This document shows, in pieces, positions 1-5,841 of a stretch of DNA of 5,841 nt (the first letter of the stretch is position 1; every line of letters starts with the position of its first letter). The stretch is taken from contig CAYWBO010000115.1 of NCBI GenBank assembly GCA_964456625.1, positions 1 through 5,841 on the forward strand, in the 5' to 3' direction. Origin of the DNA: Sulfidibacterium sp964456625 (GTDB lineage: Bacteria > Bacteroidota > Bacteroidia > Bacteroidales > F082). The position numbers and the translations under genes were made by a program. The notes below the pieces were generated by a model. The model ran no database searches. It had not been told where the DNA came from and was given only the letters and a program-made list of their open reading frames with translations.

Positions 1-8
1 AACTGGAA

Positions 9-1244
9 ATGGATAACATAAACTTAGTCGAAACTTTTTCTGAATTCAAAGAATTCAAGAACATCGACCGGGAAACGATGATGCGCATCATAGAAGATGT
101 GTTTCGTTCCATGCTCACCAAAAAGTACGGAGAAGAAAGTAACTTCGATGTTATTGTAAATATCGATCGTGGGGACCTGGAAATATGGCACACCCGTGAA
201 ATTGTGGAAGATGGTGATGTAGAAGATCCGAGCCTGCAGATTGCGTTTTCCGACGCCATTAAGATCGAGCCGGACTTCGAGGTGGGAGAAGAAGTTTCCG
301 AACAGATCTTCCTGGCGGATTTCGGACGGCGTGAAATTCTGGCCATCCGCCAGAATCTTGTTTCCAAGATCATGGACTATGAAAAAGACTCCATTTACAA
401 AAAATACAAGGAAAAAGTCGGCGAAGTGATCACCGGCGAGGTATACCAGGTTTGGAAAAAAGAGATCCTGGTGCTGGATGACGAAGGCATCGAGCTGATC
501 CTGCCCAAGTCGGAGCAAATTCCTTCCGATTACTTCAAAAAAGGCGACAGCATCCGTGCCGTGGTCTCCAAAGTAGATATGCGTAACAGCAACCCCGTTA
601 TCATCCTTTCCAGAACTTCACCTGTATTTCTGGAACGCCTTTTCGAATCGGAGGTACCTGAAATCTATGACGGGCTGATCACCATCAAGAAAATTGTCCG
701 CATTCCGGGTGAAAGAGCCAAGGTGGCTGTTGAATCTTATGACGACAGAATCGATCCGGTGGGCGCCTGTGTGGGGATGAAAGGATCCAGAATCCACGGC
801 ATCGTGCGCGAATTGAGAAACGAAAATATCGACGTAATCAACTACACGACAAACGAAAGCCTTTATATCCAGCGTGCCCTGTCTCCGGCCAAGGTTATTT
901 CCATCAACCTGGATCCGGAAACGCACAAAGCCGATGTATACATGAAACCTGATCAGGTTTCCCTGGCCATCGGAAAAGGCGGATTCAACATCCGGCTGGC
1001 AGGACAGTTGTCGGGATATGAAATTGATGTTTACCGCGACACAGATGTCGACTCGGAAGACGTGGATTTGCAGGAATTCTCAGATGAAATCGATCAGTGG
1101 ATCATCGATGAATTGAAAAATATAGGTTGTGATACGGCCAAAAGTGTTCTGGATCTGGAGGTTGAAGAATTGGTGTCTCGTACCGACCTTGAAGAAGAAA
1201 CCATTCAGGAAGTGGTGAACATTCTGAAAGCAGAATTTGAATAG
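9..1244 (+). CDS. nusA: Transcription termination/antitermination factor NusA, complete
   Basis: NusA binds RNA polymerase and nascent RNA in the cytoplasm and modulates pausing, intrinsic termination and antitermination. The 411-residue product shows the family order: N-terminal RNAP-binding domain (about 1-125), S1 domain (about 136-202), KH1 (about 230-290, GMKG loop at 256-259) and KH2 (about 300-345, GKGG loop at 322-325). A single helical, acidic C-terminal segment (about 355-411) follows. The block IPGERAKVAVESYDDRIDP (233-250) is a near-invariant NusA signature. The two tandem acidic repeats of the longer E. coli protein are absent, as is usual outside Proteobacteria. The ATG at 9 is chosen because the protein then begins like other Bacteroidetes NusA proteins (INLVETFSEFKE). 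Only 8 bases precede it, so an upstream in-frame start cannot be excluded. infB follows 63 nt downstream on the same strand, as in the conserved rimP-nusA-infB operon. No frameshift or missing motif is seen. Confidence 0.97.
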   Translation: MDNINLVETFSEFKEFKNIDRETMMRIIEDVFRSMLTKKYGEESNFDVIVNIDRGDLEIWHTREIVEDGDVEDPSLQIAFSDAIKIEPDFEVGEEVSEQIFLADFGRREILAIRQNLVSKIMDYEKDSIYKKYKEKVGEVITGEVYQVWKKEILVLDDEGIELILPKSEQIPSDYFKKGDSIRAVVSKVDMRNSNPVIILSRTSPVFLERLFESEVPEIYDGLITIKKIVRIPGERAKVAVESYDDRIDPVGACVGMKGSRIHGIVRELRNENIDVINYTTNESLYIQRALSPAKVISINLDPETHKADVYMKPDQVSLAIGKGGFNIRLAGQLSGYEIDVYRDTDVDSEDVDLQEFSDEIDQWIIDELKNIGCDTAKSVLDLEVEELVSRTDLEEETIQEVVNILKAEFE

Positions 1245-1295
1245 TTGACAAAGAACTTGACAAGCTAAAATACATTCAGGAACATAAAATATAAA

Positions 1296-1300
1296 AAGGA
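1296..1300 (+). promoter_or_regulatory. Possible Shine-Dalgarno site of infB
   Basis: AAGGA lies 7 nt before the infB ATG in an otherwise A/T-rich 63-nt spacer. Spacing and sequence are those of a good ribosome binding site and support the start at 1308. Bacteroidetes use such sites little, and gap in this same window has none, so the match may be incidental. The spacer shows no TAnnTTTG promoter motif and no terminator, which agrees with cotranscription from nusA. Confidence 0.4.
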
Positions 1301-1307
1301 ATATCCT

Positions 1308-4300
1308 ATGGAAGGATCAAATACAATTCGGTTGAGTAAGGCTGCGCGGGAATTCAATATCGGTATGAATACCATTATTGAGTTTCTTACAAAAAAAGGT
1401 TATAAACTGGAAGCCAAGCCCAACACCAAACTTGAGCCTAAAATGTATGAGCTTCTGGTGAATGAATTTCAGGCAGAAAAGAAAGTCAAGGAAATTGCAC
1501 ATCAAAAAGGACTTGAGTTTGTAGGAAAGGAGACCATCACCCTTGAGGATACGGTTGAAGAAAAAGAAGAAGTCGCGGAAAAAGAGGATTTTGAAAACAG
1601 AGATGAACTGTTCATCAAATCCACTACCGTTGATTTTCAGTCTTCGAAGCCGGCAGCGAAAACGGAAGAGCCCGTAAAAGAGGAAACTGCCGAAGAAGAA
1701 AAACCGGCGCCGGAGGAAAAACCGACCCACCAGGAAGAACCTGAGCCGGTACAGGCAAAAGAACCCGAACCCGTTCAGGAACCGGTTGCTGAAAAGAAGG
1801 AAGAAGCAAAACCGGAAGCCCCGGATTTGGAAAAGGAAGATACAAAGCCTGAAAAGAAAGTGGAAGAGCCTGTGGCTGAAGCGCCTGGTACGGAAACCCA
1901 GGAAACAGACGGACAGCAGGGTGTTAAGATTCTCGGAAGTATCGACCTCGATAAACTGAATCAGAAAACAAGACCCGCAAAGAAGACCAAACAGGAAAAA
2001 GAACAGGAAAGAGCGGCTAAAGCCAAAAAGGCCAAGCCGGAAAAAGCTCCTGAACCCGAAGTAAAACCGGAAGCTGCCAAAGAGCCTGAAAAAGAAAAAC
2101 CGGCTCCGAAGGAAGAGCCTGTGAAGCGTGAAGAAAAAGGAAAACAAAGCAATTTCATTCCTACCACCTTCCAGAAATTAACGGGACCGACCATCGTCGA
2201 CAAGATCGAACTGCCGGCAGAGGAGTCGAAGAAGAAGAAAAAACAACCCGTAGCTTCTTCTTCCAGTGCCGTGAAAAACAAGAAAAAACGTCGTAGAATT
2301 ACCACCGACAAACCTAACGAAGCAAAAGAATCACAACATCCCAAAGGAGACGGAAAAGGGAAGGACAGACACAAACAGAATTTTAAAAAACAGCCGCTGA
2401 AACACGAGCCTACGGAAGAAGAAATTCAAAAACAGATCAAGGAAACGCTGGCCCGTCTCTCCGCTCCTACCGGTAAATCAGCTTCTTCAAAATACAGGAA
2501 GCAGAAGCGTGAGCATTATTCCCAGGTTCAGGAAGAGGAACTCAAACAGCAGGAAGAGGAAAAATCAGTACTGAAAGTTACGGAATTCCTGACCGCCAAT
2601 GAGCTGGCTAATATGATGAACATCAGTGTAAATGATATCATCAAGACTTGTATGCAGCTGGGATTGTTTGTTTCCATCAACCAGCGTCTGGACGCTGAAA
2701 CCATTGCCATCCTCGCCGAAGAATACGGATTTAAAGTCGCATTCGTGGATGTGGAAGATCATGATCTGATGGAAGAACTGGAAGAAGAGGACGATCCGGC
2801 CTTGTTGTCGGAACGCGCTCCGATCGTCACGGTCATGGGACACGTTGACCACGGTAAAACAAAGTTGCTTGACTACATCCGTAAGGAAAATGTGGTGGCC
2901 GGTGAAGCCGGGGGTATTACCCAGCACATCGGAGCTTACGAAGTAACGCTGGACAACAAGAAAAAAATCACTTTCCTGGATACGCCGGGTCACGAAGCGT
3001 TTACCGCCATGCGTGCCCGTGGTGCCAAAGTCACCGACGTGGCCATCATCGTGATTGCCGCCGACGACAGCGTAATGCCCCAGACCAAGGAGGCTATCAA
3101 CCACGCACAGGCAGCAGGCGTTCCCATCGTTTTTGCCCTCAACAAGATTGACAAGCCGACGGCAAATGTTGAAAAAATCAAAGAACAACTGGCCAACATG
3201 AACATCCTGGTGGAAGACTGGGGCGGTAAATACCAGTCACAGGAAATCTCGGCTATTACGGGCCAGGGTGTTCCCGAATTGCTGGAAAAAGTATTGCTTG
3301 AAGCCGAACTGCAGGAATTGAAAGCCAATGCCGACAAACCCGGAAGAGGTACCGTGATCGAGTCCAGTCTTGACAAAGGCCGCGGATATGTGGCCACCAT
3401 CCTGGTGCAGGACGGAACGCTGGAGAAAGGCGACATCCTCATTGCAGGACCCGTCTTCGGCCGAGTGAAAGCGCTGTTCAACGAGCGGGCCAAAGAAGTC
3501 AAAAAGGCAGGGCCGTCGACGCCGGTTTTATTACTTGGGTTGACGGGTGCACCGCAGGCCGGCGACACCTTTAACGTGATGCAGGACGAAAAAGAAGCCA
3601 AAGCCATCACCACCCGGAGGCACCAGCTGATGCGTGAGCAGAGCCTGCGTTCGCAGAAACACATTACACTGGATGAAATCGGACGCCGGATTGCCATCGG
3701 AGATTTCAAAGAACTGAATATCATTGTGAAGGCAGACGTGGACGGTTCAGTGGAAGCCTTGAGTGATGCTTTGCTTAAACTCTCCACACAGGAAGTCCAG
3801 GTGAACATCATCCACAAAGGCGTGGGTGCCATCACCGAAACCGATATTTTATTGGCATCGGCTTCCGATGCGATCATCATCGGGTTCCAGGTTCGTCCTG
3901 TTCCGCAGGCCCGCAAGCTTGCCGAAAAAGAACAGATCGACATCCGGCTGTACTCCATCATTTACCAGGCTACCGAGGAACTGGAAGCTGCAATCGAAGG
4001 GATGCTTTCACCGAAAATGGAAGAGAAAGTTACCTGCAACATTGAGATCAGGGAAACCTTTAAGATTACTAAAGTGGGAACCATTGCCGGTTGTTTTGTG
4101 ATGGACGGAAAAGTGACACGAAACACCAAGATCCGTCTGATCCGCGACGGCATCGTGATCTACACCGGAAACCTGGGCTCTTTGAAACGTTTCAAAGACG
4201 ACGTAAAGGAAGTCTCAGCCGGTTACGAATGCGGATTGAATGTTGAAAACTTCAACGATATTAAAGTTGGTGATTATATCGAAGGATTTGAACAGGTAGA

Positions 4301-4319
4301 AGTCGCAAGAAAGAAATAA
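1308..4319 (+). CDS. infB: Translation initiation factor IF-2, complete, with long charged linker
   Basis: IF-2 is the GTPase that places fMet-tRNA on the 30S subunit and promotes 50S joining. The 1003-residue protein is longer than E. coli IF-2 (890). Order: N-terminal IF2_N-like helical domain (about 5-52); low-complexity linker rich in Lys, Glu and Pro (about 75-420); second IF2_N domain (about 423-480); G domain from about 503; EF-Tu-like domain II (about 675-775); domain III (about 800-905); and the fMet-tRNA-binding C-terminal domain, with YECG near the end. GTPase motifs are complete: G1 GHVDHGKT 511-518, G2 GGITQHIG 535-542, G3 DTPGH 558-562 with the catalytic His562, G4 NKID 612-615 and G5 SAI 648-650. 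The residue after the P-loop is Lys519, where Ser is common. The linker goes from acidic (80-200) to strongly basic (305-330). The start is supported by the N-terminal domain and by AAGGA upstream. No ATG suitable for a shorter IF-2 isoform occurs inside the linker. Confidence 0.98.
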   Translation: MEGSNTIRLSKAAREFNIGMNTIIEFLTKKGYKLEAKPNTKLEPKMYELLVNEFQAEKKVKEIAHQKGLEFVGKETITLEDTVEEKEEVAEKEDFENRDELFIKSTTVDFQSSKPAAKTEEPVKEETAEEEKPAPEEKPTHQEEPEPVQAKEPEPVQEPVAEKKEEAKPEAPDLEKEDTKPEKKVEEPVAEAPGTETQETDGQQGVKILGSIDLDKLNQKTRPAKKTKQEKEQERAAKAKKAKPEKAPEPEVKPEAAKEPEKEKPAPKEEPVKREEKGKQSNFIPTTFQKLTGPTIVDKIELPAEESKKKKKQPVASSSSAVKNKKKRRRITTDKPNEAKESQHPKGDGKGKDRHKQNFKKQPLKHEPTEEEIQKQIKETLARLSAPTGKSASSKYRKQKREHYSQVQEEELKQQEEEKSVLKVTEFLTANELANMMNISVNDIIKTCMQLGLFVSINQRLDAETIAILAEEYGFKVAFVDVEDHDLMEELEEEDDPALLSERAPIVTVMGHVDHGKTKLLDYIRKENVVAGEAGGITQHIGAYEVTLDNKKKITFLDTPGHEAFTAMRARGAKVTDVAIIVIAADDSVMPQTKEAINHAQAAGVPIVFALNKIDKPTANVEKIKEQLANMNILVEDWGGKYQSQEISAITGQGVPELLEKVLLEAELQELKANADKPGRGTVIESSLDKGRGYVATILVQDGTLEKGDILIAGPVFGRVKALFNERAKEVKKAGPSTPVLLLGLTGAPQAGDTFNVMQDEKEAKAITTRRHQLMREQSLRSQKHITLDEIGRRIAIGDFKELNIIVKADVDGSVEALSDALLKLSTQEVQVNIIHKGVGAITETDILLASASDAIIIGFQVRPVPQARKLAEKEQIDIRLYSIIYQATEELEAAIEGMLSPKMEEKVTCNIEIRETFKITKVGTIAGCFVMDGKVTRNTKIRLIRDGIVIYTGNLGSLKRFKDDVKEVSAGYECGLNVENFNDIKVGDYIEGFEQVEVARKK

Positions 4320-4340
4320 TCACACGTTATTCGAATATGA

Positions 4341-4376
4341 AAAGGCTGTCCCGGAATTCGGGACAGCCTTTCTTTT
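4341..4376 (+). terminator. Rho-independent terminator of the nusA-infB operon
   Basis: A perfect 13-bp stem (AAAGGCTGTCCCG at 4341-4353 with CGGGACAGCCTTT at 4359-4371) encloses a 5-nt loop, GAATT. CTTTT follows at 4372-4376. The hairpin begins 21 nt after the infB stop codon. Four A residues at 4340-4343 mean the minus-strand transcript would also end in a short U-run, so it may act as a backup terminator for convergent gap transcription. Confidence 0.93.
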
Positions 4377-4383
4377 GCCCTTT

Positions 4384-4435
4384 GAAAACCTGACAGTGTT
4401 AACTCCACAGGCCGACGAACCCTGTCAGGTTCTTC
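4384..4435. repeat. Intergenic inverted repeat, REP-like, between two terminators
   Basis: AACCTGACAGTGTT (4387-4400) faces AACCCTGTCAGGTT (4418-4431). The arms are complementary at 13 of 14 positions, with the outer 10 bp perfect and a 17-nt loop. Three more base pairs (GAA 4384-4386 with TTC 4433-4435) form if C4432 is bulged out. No T-run follows on either strand, so it is not a standard terminator. It lies in non-coding DNA exactly between the terminators of convergent infB and gap, which is a typical place for a dispersed palindromic repeat. My recollection is that AACCTGACAG-type palindromes recur between genes in Bacteroidetes, but I cannot verify that here. An RNA-processing hairpin is the alternative. 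Confidence 0.7.
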
Positions 4436-4441
4436 CTGCCC

Positions 4442-4477
4442 AAAACAAAAAAGCCGTCCGCTTTGAGCGGACAGCTT
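4442..4477 (-). terminator. Rho-independent terminator of gap
   Basis: Read on the minus strand, AAGCTGTCCGCT (4477-4466), loop CAA and AGCGGACGGCTT (4462-4451) make a 12-bp stem. Eleven pairs are Watson-Crick and one is a U.G wobble, which is a C/A mismatch in plus-strand RNA. The U-rich tail TTTTGTTTT (4450-4442) follows directly. The wobble and the tail both show it works in the gap direction. It begins 41 nt after the gap stop codon. Confidence 0.9.
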
Positions 4478-4518
4478 CTCAAAAAATATTAACCTCAAAC
4501 TATGAAAAACAATTACAA

Positions 4519-5526
4519 TTATGCCATCATTTTTTCCATCAGGTCGACAACGCGTGTGGAGTAACCCCATTCGTTATCATACCAGGACAGAACTTTTACC
4601 GTTTTACCCTGAACCATCGTAGATTCGGCATCAAAAATAGAAGAGTGGCTGTTGTGGATCACATCGACAGAAACGATGGGATCTTCGCAATATTCCAGAA
4701 TTCCTTTCATGGCACCTTCAGCAGCTTCTTTCATGGCAGCGTTGACTTCGTCTCTGGTGACTTCGCGTTTCAGGTTCACTACCAGGTCGACCAATGAACC
4801 GGTCGGAGTAGGAACGCGGACAGCCATACCATCCAGTTTACCGTTCAATTCGGGAATGACTTTTCCGACCGCTTTGGCAGCACCGGTGGTGGTAGGAATT
4901 TGCGAGACCGCAGCCGAGCGGGCACGTCTCAGGTCTGAATGGGGAGCATCCAGAATACTTTGGTCGTTGGTATAGGAGTGAATGGTAGTCATCAATCCAT
5001 TTTCAATACCAAAATGGTCGTTCAGCACTTTCGCGATAGGAGCCAGACAGTTGGTAGTACAACTTGCATTGGAGACGCACTGGTCTTCCTCGCGAAGGGC
5101 TTCGTCGTTCACACCCAAAACGATCATATTATCAATTTTGTCTTTGGCGGGAACCGTCAGCACCACTTTCTTGGCGCCGTTTTTCAAGTGGTCGCCGTAG
5201 CCGCCTTTGTTGCTTTCTCTGGCACGGAAAATTCCGGTCGATTCAACCACCACGTCAGGGGTCTGAGCCCATTTGATTTCTATCGGGGAACGTTCTGCTG
5301 TGATAGGAATGGCCACGCCGTTCACGATCAGGTTACGATCGTCGAATTCAACTTTACCGTTGAATTTTCCCTGGGTGGAATCATATTTCAATAAATGGGC
5401 TAAGGTCTTAGTATCTGTTAGGTCGTTAATACCGATAACTTCCAAATTGTTTCTTTCAAGGGCAATTTTGAAGACGTTGCGTCCGATACGCCCGAATCCG
5501 TTAATACCAATTTTAATCTTTGTCAT
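4519..5526 (-). CDS. gap: Type I glyceraldehyde-3-phosphate dehydrogenase (NAD-dependent), complete
   Basis: This cytoplasmic glycolytic enzyme converts glyceraldehyde 3-phosphate, NAD and phosphate into 1,3-bisphosphoglycerate and NADH, reversibly. The 335-residue length is normal. The Rossmann motif NGFGRIGRN is at 9-17. Asp35 in GINDLTD is the adenosine-ribose-binding acidic residue expected of NAD-dependent enzymes. The active site SNASCTTNC is at 152-160 with catalytic Cys156, and the base His183 sits in TIHSYTND. The S-loop with LRRARSAA follows at about 199-206, and the C-terminal signature SWYDNEWGYS is complete. The insert-bearing stretch around 101-113 (RARESNKGGYGDH) is of the Bacteroidetes form. 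The start ATG is fixed by the Rossmann strand. The leader is A-rich with no Shine-Dalgarno site, which is usual in this phylum. The gene is convergent with infB and divergent from the next gene, and has its own promoter and terminator, so it is probably monocistronic. Confidence 0.98.
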   Translation of the reverse strand: MTKIKIGINGFGRIGRNVFKIALERNNLEVIGINDLTDTKTLAHLLKYDSTQGKFNGKVEFDDRNLIVNGVAIPITAERSPIEIKWAQTPDVVVESTGIFRARESNKGGYGDHLKNGAKKVVLTVPAKDKIDNMIVLGVNDEALREEDQCVSNASCTTNCLAPIAKVLNDHFGIENGLMTTIHSYTNDQSILDAPHSDLRRARSAAVSQIPTTTGAAKAVGKVIPELNGKLDGMAVRVPTPTGSLVDLVVNLKREVTRDEVNAAMKEAAEGAMKGILEYCEDPIVSVDVIHNSHSSIFDAESTMVQGKTVKVLSWYDNEWGYSTRVVDLMEKMMA

Positions 5527-5553
5527 GGTGTTTGTTTTAAAGTTTTTCTTTCA

Positions 5554-5595
5554 CGGTTTTCCTACAAAAATTCACATTACATTTGTAGAATACCG
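5554..5595. repeat. Imperfect dyad in the gap leader / divergent intergenic region
   Basis: CTACAAA (5562-5568) and TTTGTAG (5582-5588) form a perfect 7-bp inverted repeat with a 13-nt spacer. It extends outward by TT/AA (5559-5560 with 5589-5590, C5561 bulged) and, past one mismatch, by CGGT/ACCG (5554-5557 with 5592-5595), giving 13 bp in all. If the promoter at 5606-5637 is right, this would be a stem-loop within the first few nucleotides of the gap mRNA. As DNA, the half-site spacing of about two helical turns would also suit an operator. I see no basis to choose between the two. Confidence 0.5.
5578..5585 (+). promoter_or_regulatory. Weak candidate -7 element for the rightward gene
   Basis: TACATTTG matches the Bacteroidetes -7 consensus TAnnTTTG and would give a leader of roughly 60 nt before the ATG at 5654. 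No TTG or TTTG lies at the expected 17-23 nt upstream. The motif overlaps the dyad at 5554-5595, so the match may be incidental. No better plus-strand candidate is visible between the two genes. Confidence 0.25.
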
Positions 5596-5605
5596 ATTTG
5601 CGATA

Positions 5606-5637
5606 CAAAAATAATTATAATAAATATGTCAAAACAA
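5606..5637 (-). promoter_or_regulatory. Candidate Bacteroidetes-type promoter of gap
   Basis: On the minus strand, TATTTTTG (5613-5606) fits the TAnnTTTG -7 element. TTG (5637-5635) lies 21 nt upstream of it, inside the spacing known for Bacteroidetes primary-sigma promoters; a second TTTG at 5633-5630 is slightly too close (16 nt). Transcription would begin near 5600, giving a leader of about 75 nt. The spacer is strongly A/T-rich. Confidence 0.6.
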
Positions 5638-5653
5638 CGAACCGGAACGTGCC

Positions 5654-5841
5654 ATGGATAAAAATTTCATTTCAAAAGCGCTCGAAGCAAACCTTGCGGA
5701 AACCCGTTATAGAGACATTAAAATACCCCCTGAATTTCAGGCATTTATAAATCTGTCAAAAAACTACTACGGAATCCATAAACGCGCAAACGATTGCATC
5801 ATAGAATTTCAGCATCCATTTTCCAATAAAAAATTTGTGGC
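5654..5841 (+). CDS. N-terminal 62 codons of an unidentified protein, cut by the window edge
   Basis: An uninterrupted frame runs from the ATG at 5654 to the window end. It encodes a basic, soluble-looking segment that starts MDKNFISKALEANLAE and ends ...EFQHPFSNKKFV. No signal peptide or membrane segment is visible. The next in-frame codon boundary upstream is closed by TAA at 5621-5623, and no other start codon lies between, so the start is well defined. GGAA at 5644-5647 is a weak ribosome-binding candidate. The gene is divergent from gap and shares its 127-nt intergenic region. I do not recognise the family. The pattern GIHKR...EF.HPF.N (40-58) faintly recalls the N-terminus of large PEP/pyruvate-binding-domain proteins of Bacteroidetes, but that is a guess from memory. 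Codon use is somewhat richer in A/T than that of infB. Confidence 0.75.
   Translation, partial: MDKNFISKALEANLAETRYRDIKIPPEFQAFINLSKNYYGIHKRANDCIIEFQHPFSNKKFV

Noticed and set aside
1..21. Possible tail of rimP overlapping the nusA start
   Set aside because: Two other frames end in TAA at 14-16 and 19-21, but with only 4-6 codons visible nothing identifies either as rimP.
1245..1262. TTGACA hexamers resembling E. coli sigma-70 -35 boxes before infB
   Set aside because: The Bacteroidetes primary sigma factor uses TTTG and TAnnTTTG, and no such -7 element follows.
1737..1784. Tandem EPEPVQ repeat in the IF-2 linker
   Set aside because: Two short copies with different codons in a Pro/Glu-rich disordered region are normal low complexity, not a recent duplication.
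1317..2147. Long minus-strand open frame (276 codons) extremely rich in Phe, Leu and Arg
   Set aside because: It is the complement of the purine-rich Lys/Glu linker of infB. Stop codons are rare there because of base composition, and the protein has no natural-looking sequence.
2990..3961. 323-codon minus-strand open frame inside infB
   Set aside because: It lies wholly antisense to the highly conserved G domain and domains II-III of IF-2, with Ser/Thr-rich shadow composition and no motif.
4502..4564. 20-codon plus-strand ORF starting MKNNYNYAII
   Set aside because: It runs into the antisense of the gap 3' end, has no ribosome binding site, and sits downstream of the infB terminator.
4274..4570. 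98-codon minus-strand open frame covering the infB-gap interval
   Set aside because: It crosses both terminators and the inverted repeat and overlaps the 3' ends of two certain genes.
5273..5614. 113-codon plus-strand frame running over the gap start and leader
   Set aside because: It is mostly antisense to the conserved gap N-terminus and covers the promoter region; no family resemblance.

Overview
The window is an ordinary, well-conserved housekeeping stretch from a member of the Bacteroidota, most likely of the order Bacteroidales. That placement rests on the protein sequences: the NusA, IF-2 and GAPDH variants are all of the Bacteroidetes kind. It also fits the A-rich leader without a Shine-Dalgarno site in front of gap and the TAnnTTTG-type promoter motifs. 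Genus cannot be fixed from the sequence. I see no mobile element, CRISPR array, RNA gene or novel multi-gene system.

Layout. Positions 9-1244 (+) hold a complete nusA. After a 63-nt gap, 1308-4319 (+) hold a complete infB, encoding a long (1003-aa) IF-2 with a very large charged linker. The two probably form the distal part of the rimP-nusA-infB operon; rimP would lie just left of the window. The 199-nt interval 4320-4518 contains no gene. It carries three hairpins in a row: a strong rho-independent terminator for infB, a REP-like inverted repeat without a T-tract, and a terminator for the convergent gap gene. Positions 4519-5526 (-) hold a complete type I glyceraldehyde-3-phosphate dehydrogenase gene (gap). 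The 127-nt divergent interval 5527-5653 holds a good gap promoter, an imperfect 42-nt dyad that would sit at the start of the gap mRNA, and a weak candidate promoter for the rightward gene. Positions 5654-5841 (+) are the first 62 codons of a gene cut by the window edge, whose family I cannot name with confidence.

Function. NusA couples elongation, pausing and termination by RNA polymerase, and IF-2 loads initiator tRNA on the ribosome; they are a classic transcription-translation pair. GAPDH is a central glycolytic enzyme with its own promoter and terminator, and is functionally separate. The parts most worth a second look are non-coding (the repeat at 4384-4435 and the gap leader dyad at 5554-5595), along with the conserved islands inside the IF-2 linker.
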